Below, in pieces: positions 9,575 to 18,321 of a stretch of DNA of 64,000 nucleotides. Under the pieces are notes generated by a model. That model saw only the letters and a program-made list of their open reading frames with translations. It was not told the origin of the DNA and ran no database searches. The stretch is taken from the NCBI RefSeq assembly GCF_014636475.1, contig NZ_BMEL01000004.1, positions 310,001 to 374,000 on the forward strand. Direction: 5' to 3'. Source of the DNA: Halobacillus andaensis (GTDB lineage Bacteria > Bacillota > Bacilli > Bacillales > Halobacillaceae). Numbering within the stretch: the first letter of the stretch is position 1; every line of letters starts with the position of its first letter. Made by a program: the position numbers and the translations under genes.

Positions 9575-9666
9575 TTTCCCTTCTAGGGTGGTGAGGCAGC
9601 GAGTTTTTATGGTAAGGAAGCAGAGTATTAGTGCACCCTCCATGTAAGGCGCCTACGAAAGGGAAA
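9575..9666 (+). promoter_or_regulatory. Possible structured leader RNA between galT and the GH42 gene
   Basis: In the 215-bp gap, TTTCCCTT (9575-9582) pairs with AAGGGAAA (9659-9666), and inside this AGGGTG (9585-9590) pairs with CACCCT (9634-9639). A small GTA-GGCGCC-TAC palindrome lies near 9645-9656. No open frame or uridine run is evident. It could be a leader, an mRNA processing site or a decayed repeat; I do not recognise a known riboswitch. Confidence 0.35.
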
Positions 9667-9731
9667 GCGTCCAAAACCCTGGATATTGGGAGTACTATTG
9701 GAAATTAGATTTAAAGATTGGAGGAGTATAA

Positions 9732-11684
9732 ATGCCCTACCTTGGAGTAGATTATTATCCAGAACACTGGCCTGACGAGATGATCACAGAGGATATTAAA
9801 GGAATTAAAGACCTAGGAGCAAATATTGTAAGAATCGGTGAATTTGCTTGGCATCTAATGGAGCCGGAAGAAGGAAAGTTTGATTTTTCTTATTTTGATT
9901 CCGTAATTAGCGAATTAAAAGAACACGGTTTAAAAGTCATGTTTGGAACACCTACAGCTACTTTTCCAGCTTGGCTCGCGCACCAGCATCCATCCATTTT
10001 ATCTGAAAATGAAAACGGCCAAGTCCGTGTTTTTGGAGGGAGACGTCAGTATTGCTTTAATTCTGAAGTATATCGTAAATACGCTCGAACGATTACGAAG
10101 CGGTTAGCTGAGCACTATTCAGATGAACCAGCTATCGTATCCTGGCAAATTGATAATGAATTTGGTCATGAAGGCAGTGACCAATGCTATTGCGAAAAAT
10201 GTCATGAAAAATTTCAAGAGTTTCTGAAGCATAAATATAAATCGATTGATACTCTAAATGAAACGTGGGGAACGATTTTTTGGGGGCAGACGTACAATGA
10301 TTTTAATGAAATACCTGTACCTAAGCTTACAATAACTACTCATAATCCAACATTAAAGCTGGACTGGGCTCGCTTTAGATCACACTCTCTTAACTCATTT
10401 ACACACGAAATGACAGAGATCGTTCGTGAAGTAAAAGGAGAACATCAAACGGTCACGACGAATGTTTCTGGAGGTTTCTTTGATAAATCTTTTGACCACG
10501 AAGAAAATGTCAAAAAGATGGACTTCGTTTCTTATGATAATTACCCAGTCTGGGGAGGTTTGGAACAGCCGATTGAGCCAGCTGCCATCGCTATGACGCA
10601 TGATTTTAACCGTGGCCTGCTGAACCAGAATTATTGGATTGTTGAAGAGCTTATGGGAGCTCAAGGTCATGATGTTATTGGTTACCTGCCAAGACCCAAT
10701 CAAGCAAAAATGTGGTCTTACCAAGCATTTGCCCACGGCTGCTCCGATATGCTCTATTTCCGCTGGCGTGGAATGACGAAAGGGGCAGAACAATTTTGCT
10801 ACGGTGTAGTGGATCATGATAACCACTACGGTCGAAAATATAAAGAAGTACAATCCTTATTTAACGAGATAAAAGAATATGACCATGTCCTTCAATCTCC
10901 TATTGAGGCTGAAGTTGCGGTCCTTTATGATTACGATAATATTTGGTCATGGAATGGACAAGTGCAAAGTAAGGGATTTGATTTTAATGAAGAGTTACTC
11001 CGGTTGTATCGGCCATTTTATAAATTAAACACTCCTATTGACGTCATTCCTTCCCACCGTGAGTTGTCCGATTACAAGGTGGTGGTTGTTCCTGTGATGC
11101 AAGTACTTGATCGTCAGCTTGCTCAAAAGCTTGAGCAATTTGCTGAAACAGGCGGTACGGTCATCTTCTCTTATCGAACTGGATTAAAAGACAGAAATAA
11201 TAATTTACGCTTAGGTGAGAGATTACCGGGACCTGTTCGTAAAATTATTGGAGCACGTGTAGAAGAGATCGAATCACTCACTGAAGCTCATCAACTAAAG
11301 TTAACTGGAAAAGGCGAATTTGTTAATACACCTGGTGAGATTTCAGTATGGCGGGATCTTCTTGTACCAGAAGAGGCTGATGTTTTATATGAGTACAGTG
11401 ATGAATTCTATAATCAATATGCTGCGGTTACTGAAAATAATGTGGGCCAAGGGACGGTCTACTACATCGGTGGTGGGTTAAATGAAGAACCACTCGATCG
11501 AATCGCAAAAAATATACTTTCTTCTCATGGCGTTGCTTTTGTTGAAACTCCCGAAAACGTAGAGGTATATGAAAGGGTAGTAGACGAGGAAAGATATACT
11601 TTTGTTATGAATCATAACGCGACAGTACAACATTATGATGGTGAAGAACTCCAGCCCTTCGCGAGTAAGTTAATAAAAAAATAA
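9732..11684 (+). CDS. GH42 family beta-galactosidase
   Basis: A 650-residue intracellular glycosidase without signal peptide. The N-terminus LGVDYYPEHWP and the acid/base motif WQIDNEFG (Glu143) define family GH42; the nucleophile is probably Glu305 in WIVEELMG. Cysteines in YCFNS and CYCEKC match the zinc cluster seen in many GH42 enzymes. It should release galactose from beta-galactosides such as lactose or galacto-oligosaccharides and feed galK. The ribosome site is GGAGG, about 6 bases before ATG. It is the last gene of the galactose operon; a strong terminator follows. Related to GanA/YesZ-type enzymes, but the exact substrate is unknown. Confidence 0.92.
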   Translation: MPYLGVDYYPEHWPDEMITEDIKGIKDLGANIVRIGEFAWHLMEPEEGKFDFSYFDSVISELKEHGLKVMFGTPTATFPAWLAHQHPSILSENENGQVRVFGGRRQYCFNSEVYRKYARTITKRLAEHYSDEPAIVSWQIDNEFGHEGSDQCYCEKCHEKFQEFLKHKYKSIDTLNETWGTIFWGQTYNDFNEIPVPKLTITTHNPTLKLDWARFRSHSLNSFTHEMTEIVREVKGEHQTVTTNVSGGFFDKSFDHEENVKKMDFVSYDNYPVWGGLEQPIEPAAIAMTHDFNRGLLNQNYWIVEELMGAQGHDVIGYLPRPNQAKMWSYQAFAHGCSDMLYFRWRGMTKGAEQFCYGVVDHDNHYGRKYKEVQSLFNEIKEYDHVLQSPIEAEVAVLYDYDNIWSWNGQVQSKGFDFNEELLRLYRPFYKLNTPIDVIPSHRELSDYKVVVVPVMQVLDRQLAQKLEQFAETGGTVIFSYRTGLKDRNNNLRLGERLPGPVRKIIGARVEEIESLTEAHQLKLTGKGEFVNTPGEISVWRDLLVPEEADVLYEYSDEFYNQYAAVTENNVGQGTVYYIGGGLNEEPLDRIAKNILSSHGVAFVETPENVEVYERVVDEERYTFVMNHNATVQHYDGEELQPFASKLIKK

Positions 11685-11690
11685 TTTTCA

Positions 11691-11717
11691 ACCGCTCTTT
11701 CTATAAGAGCGGTTTTT
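11691..11717 (+). terminator. Terminator of the galactose operon
   Basis: ACCGCTCTT (11691-11699) pairs with AAGAGCGGT (11705-11713), a 9-bp stem followed by TTTTATTT, directly after the GH42 stop codon. Confidence 0.88.
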
Positions 11718-11739
11718 ATTTGTGTTGACGTTTAGATTA

Positions 11740-11943
11740 ATTTCTTACGTATGTGCTGATGATTTACTGCAGGCTAATAAAGTGATGACCTCGGATTCTT
11801 TTTAATGATGGTCGCTGGTAGATAAAGATAGAAAGCCTAAACAAATTCCTGGAATCATACCAGAAAAAGAAGCTTGTGCAAGGAACACTGCTAGAGTTAA
11901 GCACGTTTACGTTAAGGAAAAGCGATCACTGAAAATCGAGTGA
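11740..11943 (+). pseudogene. Remnant of an acyl-CoA thioesterase gene (C-terminal part)
   Basis: The frame reads VCADDLLQANKVMTSDSF, then two stop codons (TAA TGA at 11803-11808), then VDKDRKPKQIPGIIPEKE. This matches the usual end of acyl-CoA hydrolases: a (V)xAEDLL strand, a FxxVAVD strand and a KP-PxxPE tail. Reading the stop region one frame over (FLMMVA) restores the missing strand, so a small indel pair is likely. There is no start or N-terminal domain. The remnant ends inside the terminator hairpin. Confidence 0.5.
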
Positions 11944-11954
11944 TCGCTTTTTTT
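11918..11954. terminator. Hairpin terminator between the thioesterase remnant and the DsbA-like gene
   Basis: AAAGCGATCACT (11919-11930) pairs with AGTGATCGCTTT (11939-11950), an 8-nt loop, followed by seven T on the plus strand. It faces the end of the minus-strand DsbA-like gene and may serve both directions. Confidence 0.75.
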
Positions 11955-11969
11955 CTGTAAAATTTAAGC

Positions 11970-12614
11970 TTAAGAAGAATGTTCTCCTTCTATAACTTTT
12001 TTCAAGCTTTTCACAAAGACTTCTGGCGGCTGAGCTCCAGAAATAGCATACTTTCGATTAATGACATAAAAAGGGACACCTTGAACGCCAATTTCATAAG
12101 CTTCCGCTTCTTCTTGGCGAACTGTTTCACCATAAGTGTTATTTGTTAATACTTCTAGAACCTCGTCAGCCTCTAGTCCCACCTCGCCAGCGATTTCTAA
12201 AAGAGTTTTCGTATCTCCAATATCTTTTCCACTTGTAAAAACGGATTGGAACAATTTCTCTGTTAATTCATTTTTTAATCCACGTTTTTCTGCAAGTTTT
12301 GCCACCATATGAGCCTTAAACGTATTCGTTGGAATCATATGATTCAATTGAAAATTTAGTCCAGCTTCAATGGCTTGTTGAGACATATTTTTTGGCATTT
12401 CTTTCGCTTCTTCTATACTTTTGCCATATTTATGAGCTAGTTTTTCTTCAATCGTAAGTCCAGTATTCATCGGCGCTTCAGGATCAAGTTCAAAACTCTT
12501 ATAATCAATCTCAATCTCTGTATTTAAAGATAAATTCTCGAGCGCTTGCTCTAATCGCCGCTTACCAATGTAGCAAAAAGGGCAAACATAGTCAGACCAA
12601 ATTTCTATTTTCAT
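11970..12614 (-). CDS. DsbA-family thiol oxidoreductase (FrnE-like)
   Basis: A protein of about 214 residues with the N-terminal motif IWSDYVCPFCYIGKRRLE, in which CPFC is a thioredoxin-type redox pair, and a cis-proline motif GVQGVPFYVINRKYAISGA near residue 180. No signal peptide is visible, so it acts in the cytoplasm, as FrnE-type members do. The ATG at 12614 is better spaced from AGGTGG than the ATG two codons upstream. Single gene; its partner is unknown. Glutathione- or bacillithiol-linked chemistry is possible but not shown. Confidence 0.82.
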   Translation of the reverse strand: MKIEIWSDYVCPFCYIGKRRLEQALENLSLNTEIEIDYKSFELDPEAPMNTGLTIEEKLAHKYGKSIEEAKEMPKNMSQQAIEAGLNFQLNHMIPTNTFKAHMVAKLAEKRGLKNELTEKLFQSVFTSGKDIGDTKTLLEIAGEVGLEADEVLEVLTNNTYGETVRQEEAEAYEIGVQGVPFYVINRKYAISGAQPPEVFVKSLKKVIEGEHSS

Positions 12615-12830
12615 ATTCATTCACCACCTGCTTTTTAGTTTAATAGGTAAATTGTAAGAAAGCGAAAGTTTTGAATCGGGAAAATCCAGTTAATTATTGG
12701 GTGAATTAGTAACAATTACACACGAAAAATGTATGAATTTGTAATTTTTATAATTTTACAATAGTTATTTGTGTAATTTATTTTATACTTGTGGGGAACG
12801 TATCTTACTAAATTTTCTAGGAGGAGTTTA

Positions 12831-15800
12831 ATGCTGAAAAAGAAAGCAGTTATAACAAGCATGGTCGCTGTACTAGCTTTAAGTCCTTTTTCGAGTGCTA
12901 TTCCCACAGCACAAGCAGAGTCACACAGTCAAACTGATGAATTATTTTTTTCTGAATACATAGAAGGGAGCAGCTATAATAAGGCTGTTGAAATTTATAA
13001 TGGTACGAGTGATGAAGTGGATCTAACGGACTATGAAATTGAAATGTATGCAAATGGTTCAACCGAAGCTACAGGCAGCTTTGATATGGAAGGAACGCTT
13101 GAGAGCGGAGAAGTATTCGTGGCAGCTAATAGTCGGGCTGAAGAGGGAATCTTAGACGTAGCTGATGCTACGAACAATTCGGCGATCAATTTTAATGGAA
13201 ATGATCCGTTGGTTCTTAAGAAGAATGGGGAAGTCGTCGATTCGATTGGTCAAATTGGAAGTGAAGATAACTTTGGCAGTGATGTCACGCTCATCCGTCA
13301 GCAGGAAGTTGAGACAGGAGATACAAATCCTGAAGATGAATTTTCAGTAGACAGTGAGTGGGACAGCTATGCCTCAAATACGTTCGATTATTTAGGAACC
13401 TACGATATGCCGGAATCTGAACCGGTGGACATACAATCGATTGAAGAGGCTAGAGGAGAAGAACCAGGCTCCACAGTAAAAGTAGAAGGTACAGTTACGG
13501 CTGCTTTTGAAACCGGTGGACAAACCAATTTTTATATCCAAGACGATAGTGCAGGCATCATCGTAAGAGTGCCCGGCCATCCAGTTAACGTTGGCGATAA
13601 AATAACAGCAACAGGCGAATTCTCAGATTACTATGGTATGCAGCAAATTCTTTCTTCTTCTTCTAATGTGGAAGTGACAGACGCTGGTGTTGGCGTCCCC
13701 GATCCTGAACACGTTAATTCTAGTCAATTTGCAGAGGATCAAGGAGAATCGATAGAAGGAGAATTTGTGAAAGTTGAAGACGTCGAAGTTTTATCCAAAA
13801 ATAGGTACGGCGATTTTACGGTAGAAGATGGGAATGGAGAATTTGTCATTACTCCAGAGGAGGAAAGCTTGCTTGAAGTTGGTGAAACTTATGAACGTAT
13901 AACAGGTGTAGTTAACTATAGTTTTGATGAGTATAAGCTAGTTCCTCGTAACGAAAGCGACGTTGTAGAGGTTGTTTTTGCTGTGACAGCGAATCCTCAG
14001 TCTGGAACGATCGTTGAAGGTGGAGAAGTAGAGCTGAATACAGCTGAAGAAGGGGCTGCTATCCATTTCACAACGGATGGATCAGAGCCAGATGCGAATA
14101 GTCAAACATACGAAGAGCCGATTACAATTGAAGAAGATACATCGATTCAAGCTGTAGCCGTGCGCGATAATGGAGACATTAGTCCAGTGGCTGTATTTGA
14201 TTACGAAGTTCTTACCCCTGTGGATGAGGTTGAAATTCATGATATTCAAGGAGCGGATCACACCTCACCGTATGAAGGTGAAGTGGTTGAAGGTGTTAGC
14301 GGTGTGGTCACAAAGCTTGATGGTTCAAATGGATTTTATATGCAGTCTACAAATCCAGATGAGAATATAGCTACTTCAGAAGGTATTTATGTTTATGATC
14401 GCTCTACTGAGGTTGAAACAGGTGACGAGGTAAATGTTGGAGGCGAAGTAACAGAATGGAGAGAAGAAGGATACTCTGATGCAGATGATTTATTAACCAC
14501 ACAAATTACAGCTTCAGATGTAAACGTTCAATCCTCAGGTAACGATCTTCCTGAACCTGTTGTCATTGGGGAGGACCGTGAGCAGCCAACGGAAACGATT
14601 GAAGATGATGGAATGGAATCTTTTGATCCAGAAGAAGATGGATTGGACTTTTATGAAAGTCTCGAAGGCATGTTAATTGCGCTTGAGGATCCTACGGTAT
14701 CTGCGCCAATTAGCTATGATGAGCTATCTGTGTATGCCGATACAAGTGAAGATCAGAAAAAAACTCAGGCGGATGGATTGCTGATTTCACCAGAAGACTA
14801 TAATCCGGAGAGAATTATGTTCGATGTGGATGGTTTAGACCTTGAGGCCGTTACAGGTGACAAAGTTGACGGTACTGCAACTGGAGTCGTGAGTTACGAT
14901 TATAGTAATTTCAAGATTGGCCCAACCGGCGATTTTCCTGAGCTTATTGATGGAGACACGGAGCCACAGGTTACAGAGTTAGAAGGAACAGAGGATGAAC
15001 TATCAGTTGGGACGTATAACATGGAAAACTTCTCTGCTGAAACAGATGCTGAAAAAGCAGAGAGAATTGGTGATCAAATCGCTAATAACATGAATGCTCC
15101 TGATATTGTTGGTCTCGTAGAAGTTCAAGATAACAATGGCCCTACTGACGATGGAACGGTGGAAGCAGATGAAAGTTATGAAGCGGTGATTGAATCAATT
15201 AAAAATGCAGGTGGCCCTAGCTATGAATACACAGATATATCACCTGAAGACAAAGTAGATGGTGGTCAGCCAGGCGGTAACATTCGTGTCGGCTATATCT
15301 ATAACCCCGAGCGAGTATCCCTGACAGACAAGCCTTCAGGAGATGCAACAACAGCAGTTAGTGTTGACGAGGATGGTTTATCTCACAACCCTGGCCGTAT
15401 TGATCCAGAAAATGAAGCATTTGAAGACTCCAGAAAATCATTAGCAGCAGAATTCGAATTTAATGGAGAAACGTTCATAGTAGTTAACAATCACTTTAAT
15501 TCAAAAGGAGGCGACGATGCTTTATTTGGTGCCAGCCATCCCGTGGAGCTTGGGAGTGAAGAACAGCGGGTACAGCAAGCCGAAGTAATTAACGACTTTG
15601 TACAAGATGCAGAATCTGAAGTAGAGGATGCAAATGTAGTTGTCATGGGTGACTTGAATGACTTTGAATTCTCTAATCCTTTACAAACTTTAAAGGGAGA
15701 TGAGCTTTCCAACCTAATGGAAAACTTGCCTGATGAGGAACGATATTCTTATATCTACCAAGGTAATTCGCAAACGCTTGACCATATTTTAGTGAGCGAC

Positions 15801-16043
15801 TATTTAGAAGAACGGTCGCAAATAGATGCAGTGCATATTAATGCTGATTTTTCAGAAGTGACAGGTCGTGCTAGTGACCACGATCCAGTAGTCGCTCAAA
15901 TTAGCACTGTGCTAGACGAAGACAATGACGAAGAAAACAACAATGATAAAGGGAACAATGGTAAGGCAAAAGGCCATGATAAAGGGAAGGGAAAAGGACA
16001 CGATAAAGGAAAAGGTGAAGGTCATAAAAAGCACCATGAATAG
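12831..16043 (+). CDS. Large secreted nuclease with lamin-tail, OB-fold and EEP domains
   Basis: A protein of about 1070 residues with an N-terminal signal peptide (MLKKKAVITSMVAVLALSPF..., cut near AQA). Order: lamin-tail-like domain (FSEYIEGSSYNKAVEIYNGT, about 35-180), OB-fold nucleic-acid-binding region (about 200-375), a chitobiase-C-like beta domain (FTTDGSEPDANSQTYEEPI, about 385-470), a second OB-like region, then an endonuclease/exonuclease/phosphatase domain with YNMENF, VGLVEVQDNNG, VVMGDLNDFE, LDHILVS and ASDHDPVVA. The tail is repetitive Lys/Gly/His (GKGKGHDKGKGEG). It should degrade extracellular DNA for nutrients or biofilm turnover. The whole protein is very acidic, except the tail. 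GGAGGAG precedes ATG. Confidence 0.85.
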   Translation: MLKKKAVITSMVAVLALSPFSSAIPTAQAESHSQTDELFFSEYIEGSSYNKAVEIYNGTSDEVDLTDYEIEMYANGSTEATGSFDMEGTLESGEVFVAANSRAEEGILDVADATNNSAINFNGNDPLVLKKNGEVVDSIGQIGSEDNFGSDVTLIRQQEVETGDTNPEDEFSVDSEWDSYASNTFDYLGTYDMPESEPVDIQSIEEARGEEPGSTVKVEGTVTAAFETGGQTNFYIQDDSAGIIVRVPGHPVNVGDKITATGEFSDYYGMQQILSSSSNVEVTDAGVGVPDPEHVNSSQFAEDQGESIEGEFVKVEDVEVLSKNRYGDFTVEDGNGEFVITPEEESLLEVGETYERITGVVNYSFDEYKLVPRNESDVVEVVFAVTANPQSGTIVEGGEVELNTAEEGAAIHFTTDGSEPDANSQTYEEPITIEEDTSIQAVAVRDNGDISPVAVFDYEVLTPVDEVEIHDIQGADHTSPYEGEVVEGVSGVVTKLDGSNGFYMQSTNPDENIATSEGIYVYDRSTEVETGDEVNVGGEVTEWREEGYSDADDLLTTQITASDVNVQSSGNDLPEPVVIGEDREQPTETIEDDGMESFDPEEDGLDFYESLEGMLIALEDPTVSAPISYDELSVYADTSEDQKKTQADGLLISPEDYNPERIMFDVDGLDLEAVTGDKVDGTATGVVSYDYSNFKIGPTGDFPELIDGDTEPQVTELEGTEDELSVGTYNMENFSAETDAEKAERIGDQIANNMNAPDIVGLVEVQDNNGPTDDGTVEADESYEAVIESIKNAGGPSYEYTDISPEDKVDGGQPGGNIRVGYIYNPERVSLTDKPSGDATTAVSVDEDGLSHNPGRIDPENEAFEDSRKSLAAEFEFNGETFIVVNNHFNSKGGDDALFGASHPVELGSEEQRVQQAEVINDFVQDAESEVEDANVVVMGDLNDFEFSNPLQTLKGDELSNLMENLPDEERYSYIYQGNSQTLDHILVSDYLEERSQIDAVHINADFSEVTGRASDHDPVVAQISTVLDEDNDEENNNDKGNNGKAKGHDKGKGKGHDKGKGEGHKKHHE

Positions 16044-16048
16044 ATAAA

Positions 16049-16087
16049 GAAACCCCCTGCTGATTATGATAAACAGCAGGGGTTTAG
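16049..16087 (+). terminator. Terminator of the nuclease gene
   Basis: AAACCCC(C)TGCTG at 16049-16061 pairs with CAGCAGGGGTTT at 16074-16085 with one bulged C. It lies between convergent genes; the trailing T run is weak, so efficiency is uncertain. Confidence 0.6.
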
Positions 16088-16099
16088 TAATAATATAAT

Positions 16100-16951
16100 C
16101 TACTGTTTATGATCGATGGCTGCTCGAGATCGGTCTAGTGATTCAATCACTTCATCATAGTAATTGGATACATAAGTCATGAATAGAACATCAATTACAT
16201 GCAGCTGGGCTAGACGGGAAGAAGTGGCTGCACTTCGTATCATGGCTTCTTCTGTAGCAGATGTGTATAAGGGGATATCAGCCATTTGAGATAAAGTGGA
16301 TGATCCATATTTCGTAATGCTGATCGTCTTTACGTTGTTCTTTTTTGCCAGCTTCATAAATTGAACGGCTTCTTTTGTTTCTCCAGAGAATGATATAACA
16401 ATGGCCACATCTGTTGAGGAAGCATTAGAGAGTGAAGTATAGGAAAGGTGAGAATCCTGTAAATAGAATGCATAGCGTCCAGCCCGTAAAAATTTTTGTT
16501 GAGCATCATACGCTACCAATCCTGAAGCTCCCACACCGAAGATGTGTACAGCGCCTGCATGGTGTATTTCATTGACTGCTTGATCTACATCTTCTCGTCG
16601 CAGCATTTCATCGGTTTCTTTTAACATTTGAATGCCATTGTGAGTCATTTGTTCGATAATATGATGCGAGGATTCTCCCTTATCAATATCACGATACTCT
16701 AATGTTGACGGTTTTTGTACGTCCCCGGCAATTCGCATTTTCAACTCTTGAAATCCCTTTAAATCTAAAGATTTACATAAACGAATAACGGCTGCAGAAC
16801 TCGTGCTGCTTTTTTCAGACAGCTCTTTAACTGTCATCGTTATAACAGATTCAGGGGACGATAAAATATATTGAGCGATTTTCTTTTCAGATGCAGGGAG
16901 TGATTGTTCTACGCTTTTAAGCATAGATAGACCACCTGATATATAGGACAT
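16100..16951 (-). CDS. MurR/RpiR-family transcriptional regulator
   Basis: A protein of about 283 residues with an N-terminal HTH_6 domain (SEKKIAQYILSSPESVITMTV..., with SSAAVIRLCKSLDLKGFQELK as the recognition region) and a C-terminal SIS sugar-phosphate-binding domain (FGVGASGLVAYDAQQKF, VISFSGETKEAV). The family senses phosphosugars such as MurNAc-6-P or GlcNAc-6-P. It is divergent from an amino-sugar kinase, so recycling of wall sugars is the likely theme. The ATG at 16951 follows GGAGG; a start at 16924 after AGGTGG is also possible. A palindrome in the divergent promoter is the probable operator. Confidence 0.85.
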   Translation of the reverse strand: MSYISGGLSMLKSVEQSLPASEKKIAQYILSSPESVITMTVKELSEKSSTSSAAVIRLCKSLDLKGFQELKMRIAGDVQKPSTLEYRDIDKGESSHHIIEQMTHNGIQMLKETDEMLRREDVDQAVNEIHHAGAVHIFGVGASGLVAYDAQQKFLRAGRYAFYLQDSHLSYTSLSNASSTDVAIVISFSGETKEAVQFMKLAKKNNVKTISITKYGSSTLSQMADIPLYTSATEEAMIRSAATSSRLAQLHVIDVLFMTYVSNYYDEVIESLDRSRAAIDHKQ

Positions 16952-16992
16952 GAATGATAGCCTCCTCAAACTACTACACTTATCTTATATTA

Positions 16993-17022
16993 ATTATATG
17001 CTATAATGAAATTAAATTTCAA
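16993..17022. promoter_or_regulatory. Divergent promoters with overlapping palindromic operator
   Basis: Plus strand: an extended -10 TGCTATAAT ends at 17007. Minus strand: -35 TTGAAA (17017-17022) and -10 TATAAT (16993-16998) are 18 apart. The perfect palindrome TGAAAT-TAA-ATTTCA (17007-17021) touches the plus -10 and covers the minus -35, so a protein bound there would block both genes. The RpiR-type regulator next door is the obvious candidate. Confidence 0.6.
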
Positions 17023-17070
17023 TATTTTTTACAATACTCTGAAATTCATTTCTGCTGAGGAGGAAGTACG

Positions 17071-17940
17071 ATGATCATAGGTATTGATGCCGGAGGAACA
17101 TCTACAAAAGGAGCATTGATTAGCAAGGAGAAGGAGGTAGTTGCTACTTTCCAATCTGGATACGGTAATCCGCTCATTAACGAGGGCCAAGCAATAGTAC
17201 ATATTAATGAAGTAATAAAAGCGTGTTGGGAAGCTTCAGACCAAAATATTGAGCATGTCGTTATAGGTATTGCAGGTTATAGTACACTTAAGGGTCAACT
17301 TACTATCCCTGAGGAGTGGAAAGGGATTAAGAATTTAACTCTAGTAAATGATGCAGAGCTTGCATTAGAAGCTGGAATCCCTGAAGGCGACGGTATTTTA
17401 TCGATTGCCGGAACGGGATCCATCCATATTGGAAAAAAGAAAGGCAAGATCTATACGGTAGGCGGCTGGGGGCACCTATTAGGAGATGAAGGGGGAGGTT
17501 ATGACCTAGGCCGAATGACGATACGAAAGGTTCTTGAATCTTTAGAATCTAGTCATCCTGTTCCTCACTTTACACACTCTATTCTTCAGCAAATTGACTG
17601 CAGCAACGCAACTGAAGTTAAAGCGTGGTTTTATTCTCAAGAGAAGAATCAGGTTGCAAACCTTGCTAAATCTGTAAGTAAATTAGCTGAGGATGAAGAT
17701 CCAGTTGCTATTCATCTCATAAAATCGTCCAGTGAAGCACTTGTCAGACAAATTGAACGGTTGTATCAATGGATGGATTTAGGCCCAGAAGCAAAGCTTG
17801 TAACAGCAGGGAGTATTCTACTAACTAATAATTATTGCTTCCCTTTTATAAAGAAGCATCTAAGCGTTCCATTTAAAGAAATTAATAAGCTTACAGAACC
17901 TGCTTATATGGGAGCTTATTCCATTGCTCATAAAAAATAA
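17071..17940 (+). CDS. BadF/BadG-type sugar kinase (N-acetylglucosamine/MurNAc kinase-like)
   Basis: A 289-residue ASKHA-fold kinase. Phosphate-1 motif GIDAGGTSTKGA is at the N-terminus; VNDAELALEAG and the GTGSIHIG phosphate-2 motif follow, then GGWGHLLGDEGGGYDLG, which is characteristic of the GlcNAc/MurNAc kinase branch. It would phosphorylate amino sugars from wall turnover. Divergence from an RpiR/MurR-type regulator supports this. The ribosome site is GAGGAGG. The exact substrate (GlcNAc, MurNAc or glucosamine) cannot be decided from sequence alone. Confidence 0.8.
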   Translation: MIIGIDAGGTSTKGALISKEKEVVATFQSGYGNPLINEGQAIVHINEVIKACWEASDQNIEHVVIGIAGYSTLKGQLTIPEEWKGIKNLTLVNDAELALEAGIPEGDGILSIAGTGSIHIGKKKGKIYTVGGWGHLLGDEGGGYDLGRMTIRKVLESLESSHPVPHFTHSILQQIDCSNATEVKAWFYSQEKNQVANLAKSVSKLAEDEDPVAIHLIKSSSEALVRQIERLYQWMDLGPEAKLVTAGSILLTNNYCFPFIKKHLSVPFKEINKLTEPAYMGAYSIAHKK

Positions 17941-17941
17941 A

Positions 17942-17993
17942 TGAAAGTCTCATATTGTTTATTTTTCTATAAATAATATGGGTCTTTTTTCAT
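17942..17993 (+). terminator. Terminator of the sugar-kinase gene
   Basis: AAAGTCTCATATT pairs with AATATGGGTCTTT across an 18-nt loop, with one mismatch and one G-U pair, followed by a run of T. Confidence 0.6.
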
Positions 17994-18078
17994 AATTTGA
18001 CATATATCTTGAATTTTAGATGAATATCATTCATAATATTCACTAAATTCGTATTATTTAAAATTTTTTACTTAAAAA

Positions 18079-18092
18079 TGATAACGCTTTCA
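18079..18092 (+). promoter_or_regulatory. Candidate cre (CcpA) site
   Basis: TGATAACGCTTTCA matches the catabolite-response consensus TGWAANCGNTNWCA at 13 of 14 positions. It ends 14 bases before the first gene of the symporter operon, so CcpA would act as a roadblock or promoter repressor. Glucose repression of organic-acid uptake is a known theme; for this operon it is inference. Confidence 0.6.
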
Positions 18093-18106
18093 AAGTGAGG
18101 GGAATT

Positions 18107-18292
18107 ATGACTACAGTTGTTTTGTTTTCGATTATTACTATTCTATCTGTTGTATTTGCTTTAAAACGAAAGCGACCGCTTTTTCTAGCATTGCCTGTCG
18201 TCTCTTTAATGGGGTTCGCTCTCGTAAAAATAGTAATGGTGCCTATGCCGTTTTGGGATACTGTCAGGTTTATCTTTAATTTACGAGGATAA
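18107..18292 (+). CDS. Small membrane protein preceding the symporter genes
   Basis: A 61-residue protein with two hydrophobic segments separated by a KRKRP turn. GAGGGG lies close upstream of the ATG at 18107; a GTG four codons earlier overlaps this site and is unlikely. It precedes the DUF4212 subunit by 29 bases, so it is probably co-transcribed. I know no function; it could help assemble the transporter. Confidence 0.6.
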   Translation: MTTVVLFSIITILSVVFALKRKRPLFLALPVVSLMGFALVKIVMVPMPFWDTVRFIFNLRG

Positions 18293-18321
18293 GAAACCAT
18301 CTAGTGAAAGGAGGTGAACAC

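Noticed and set aside
10395-10853. 152-codon frame antisense to the beta-galactosidase gene
   Set aside because: Entirely inside a conserved coding region, no ribosome site, composition dictated by the sense strand.
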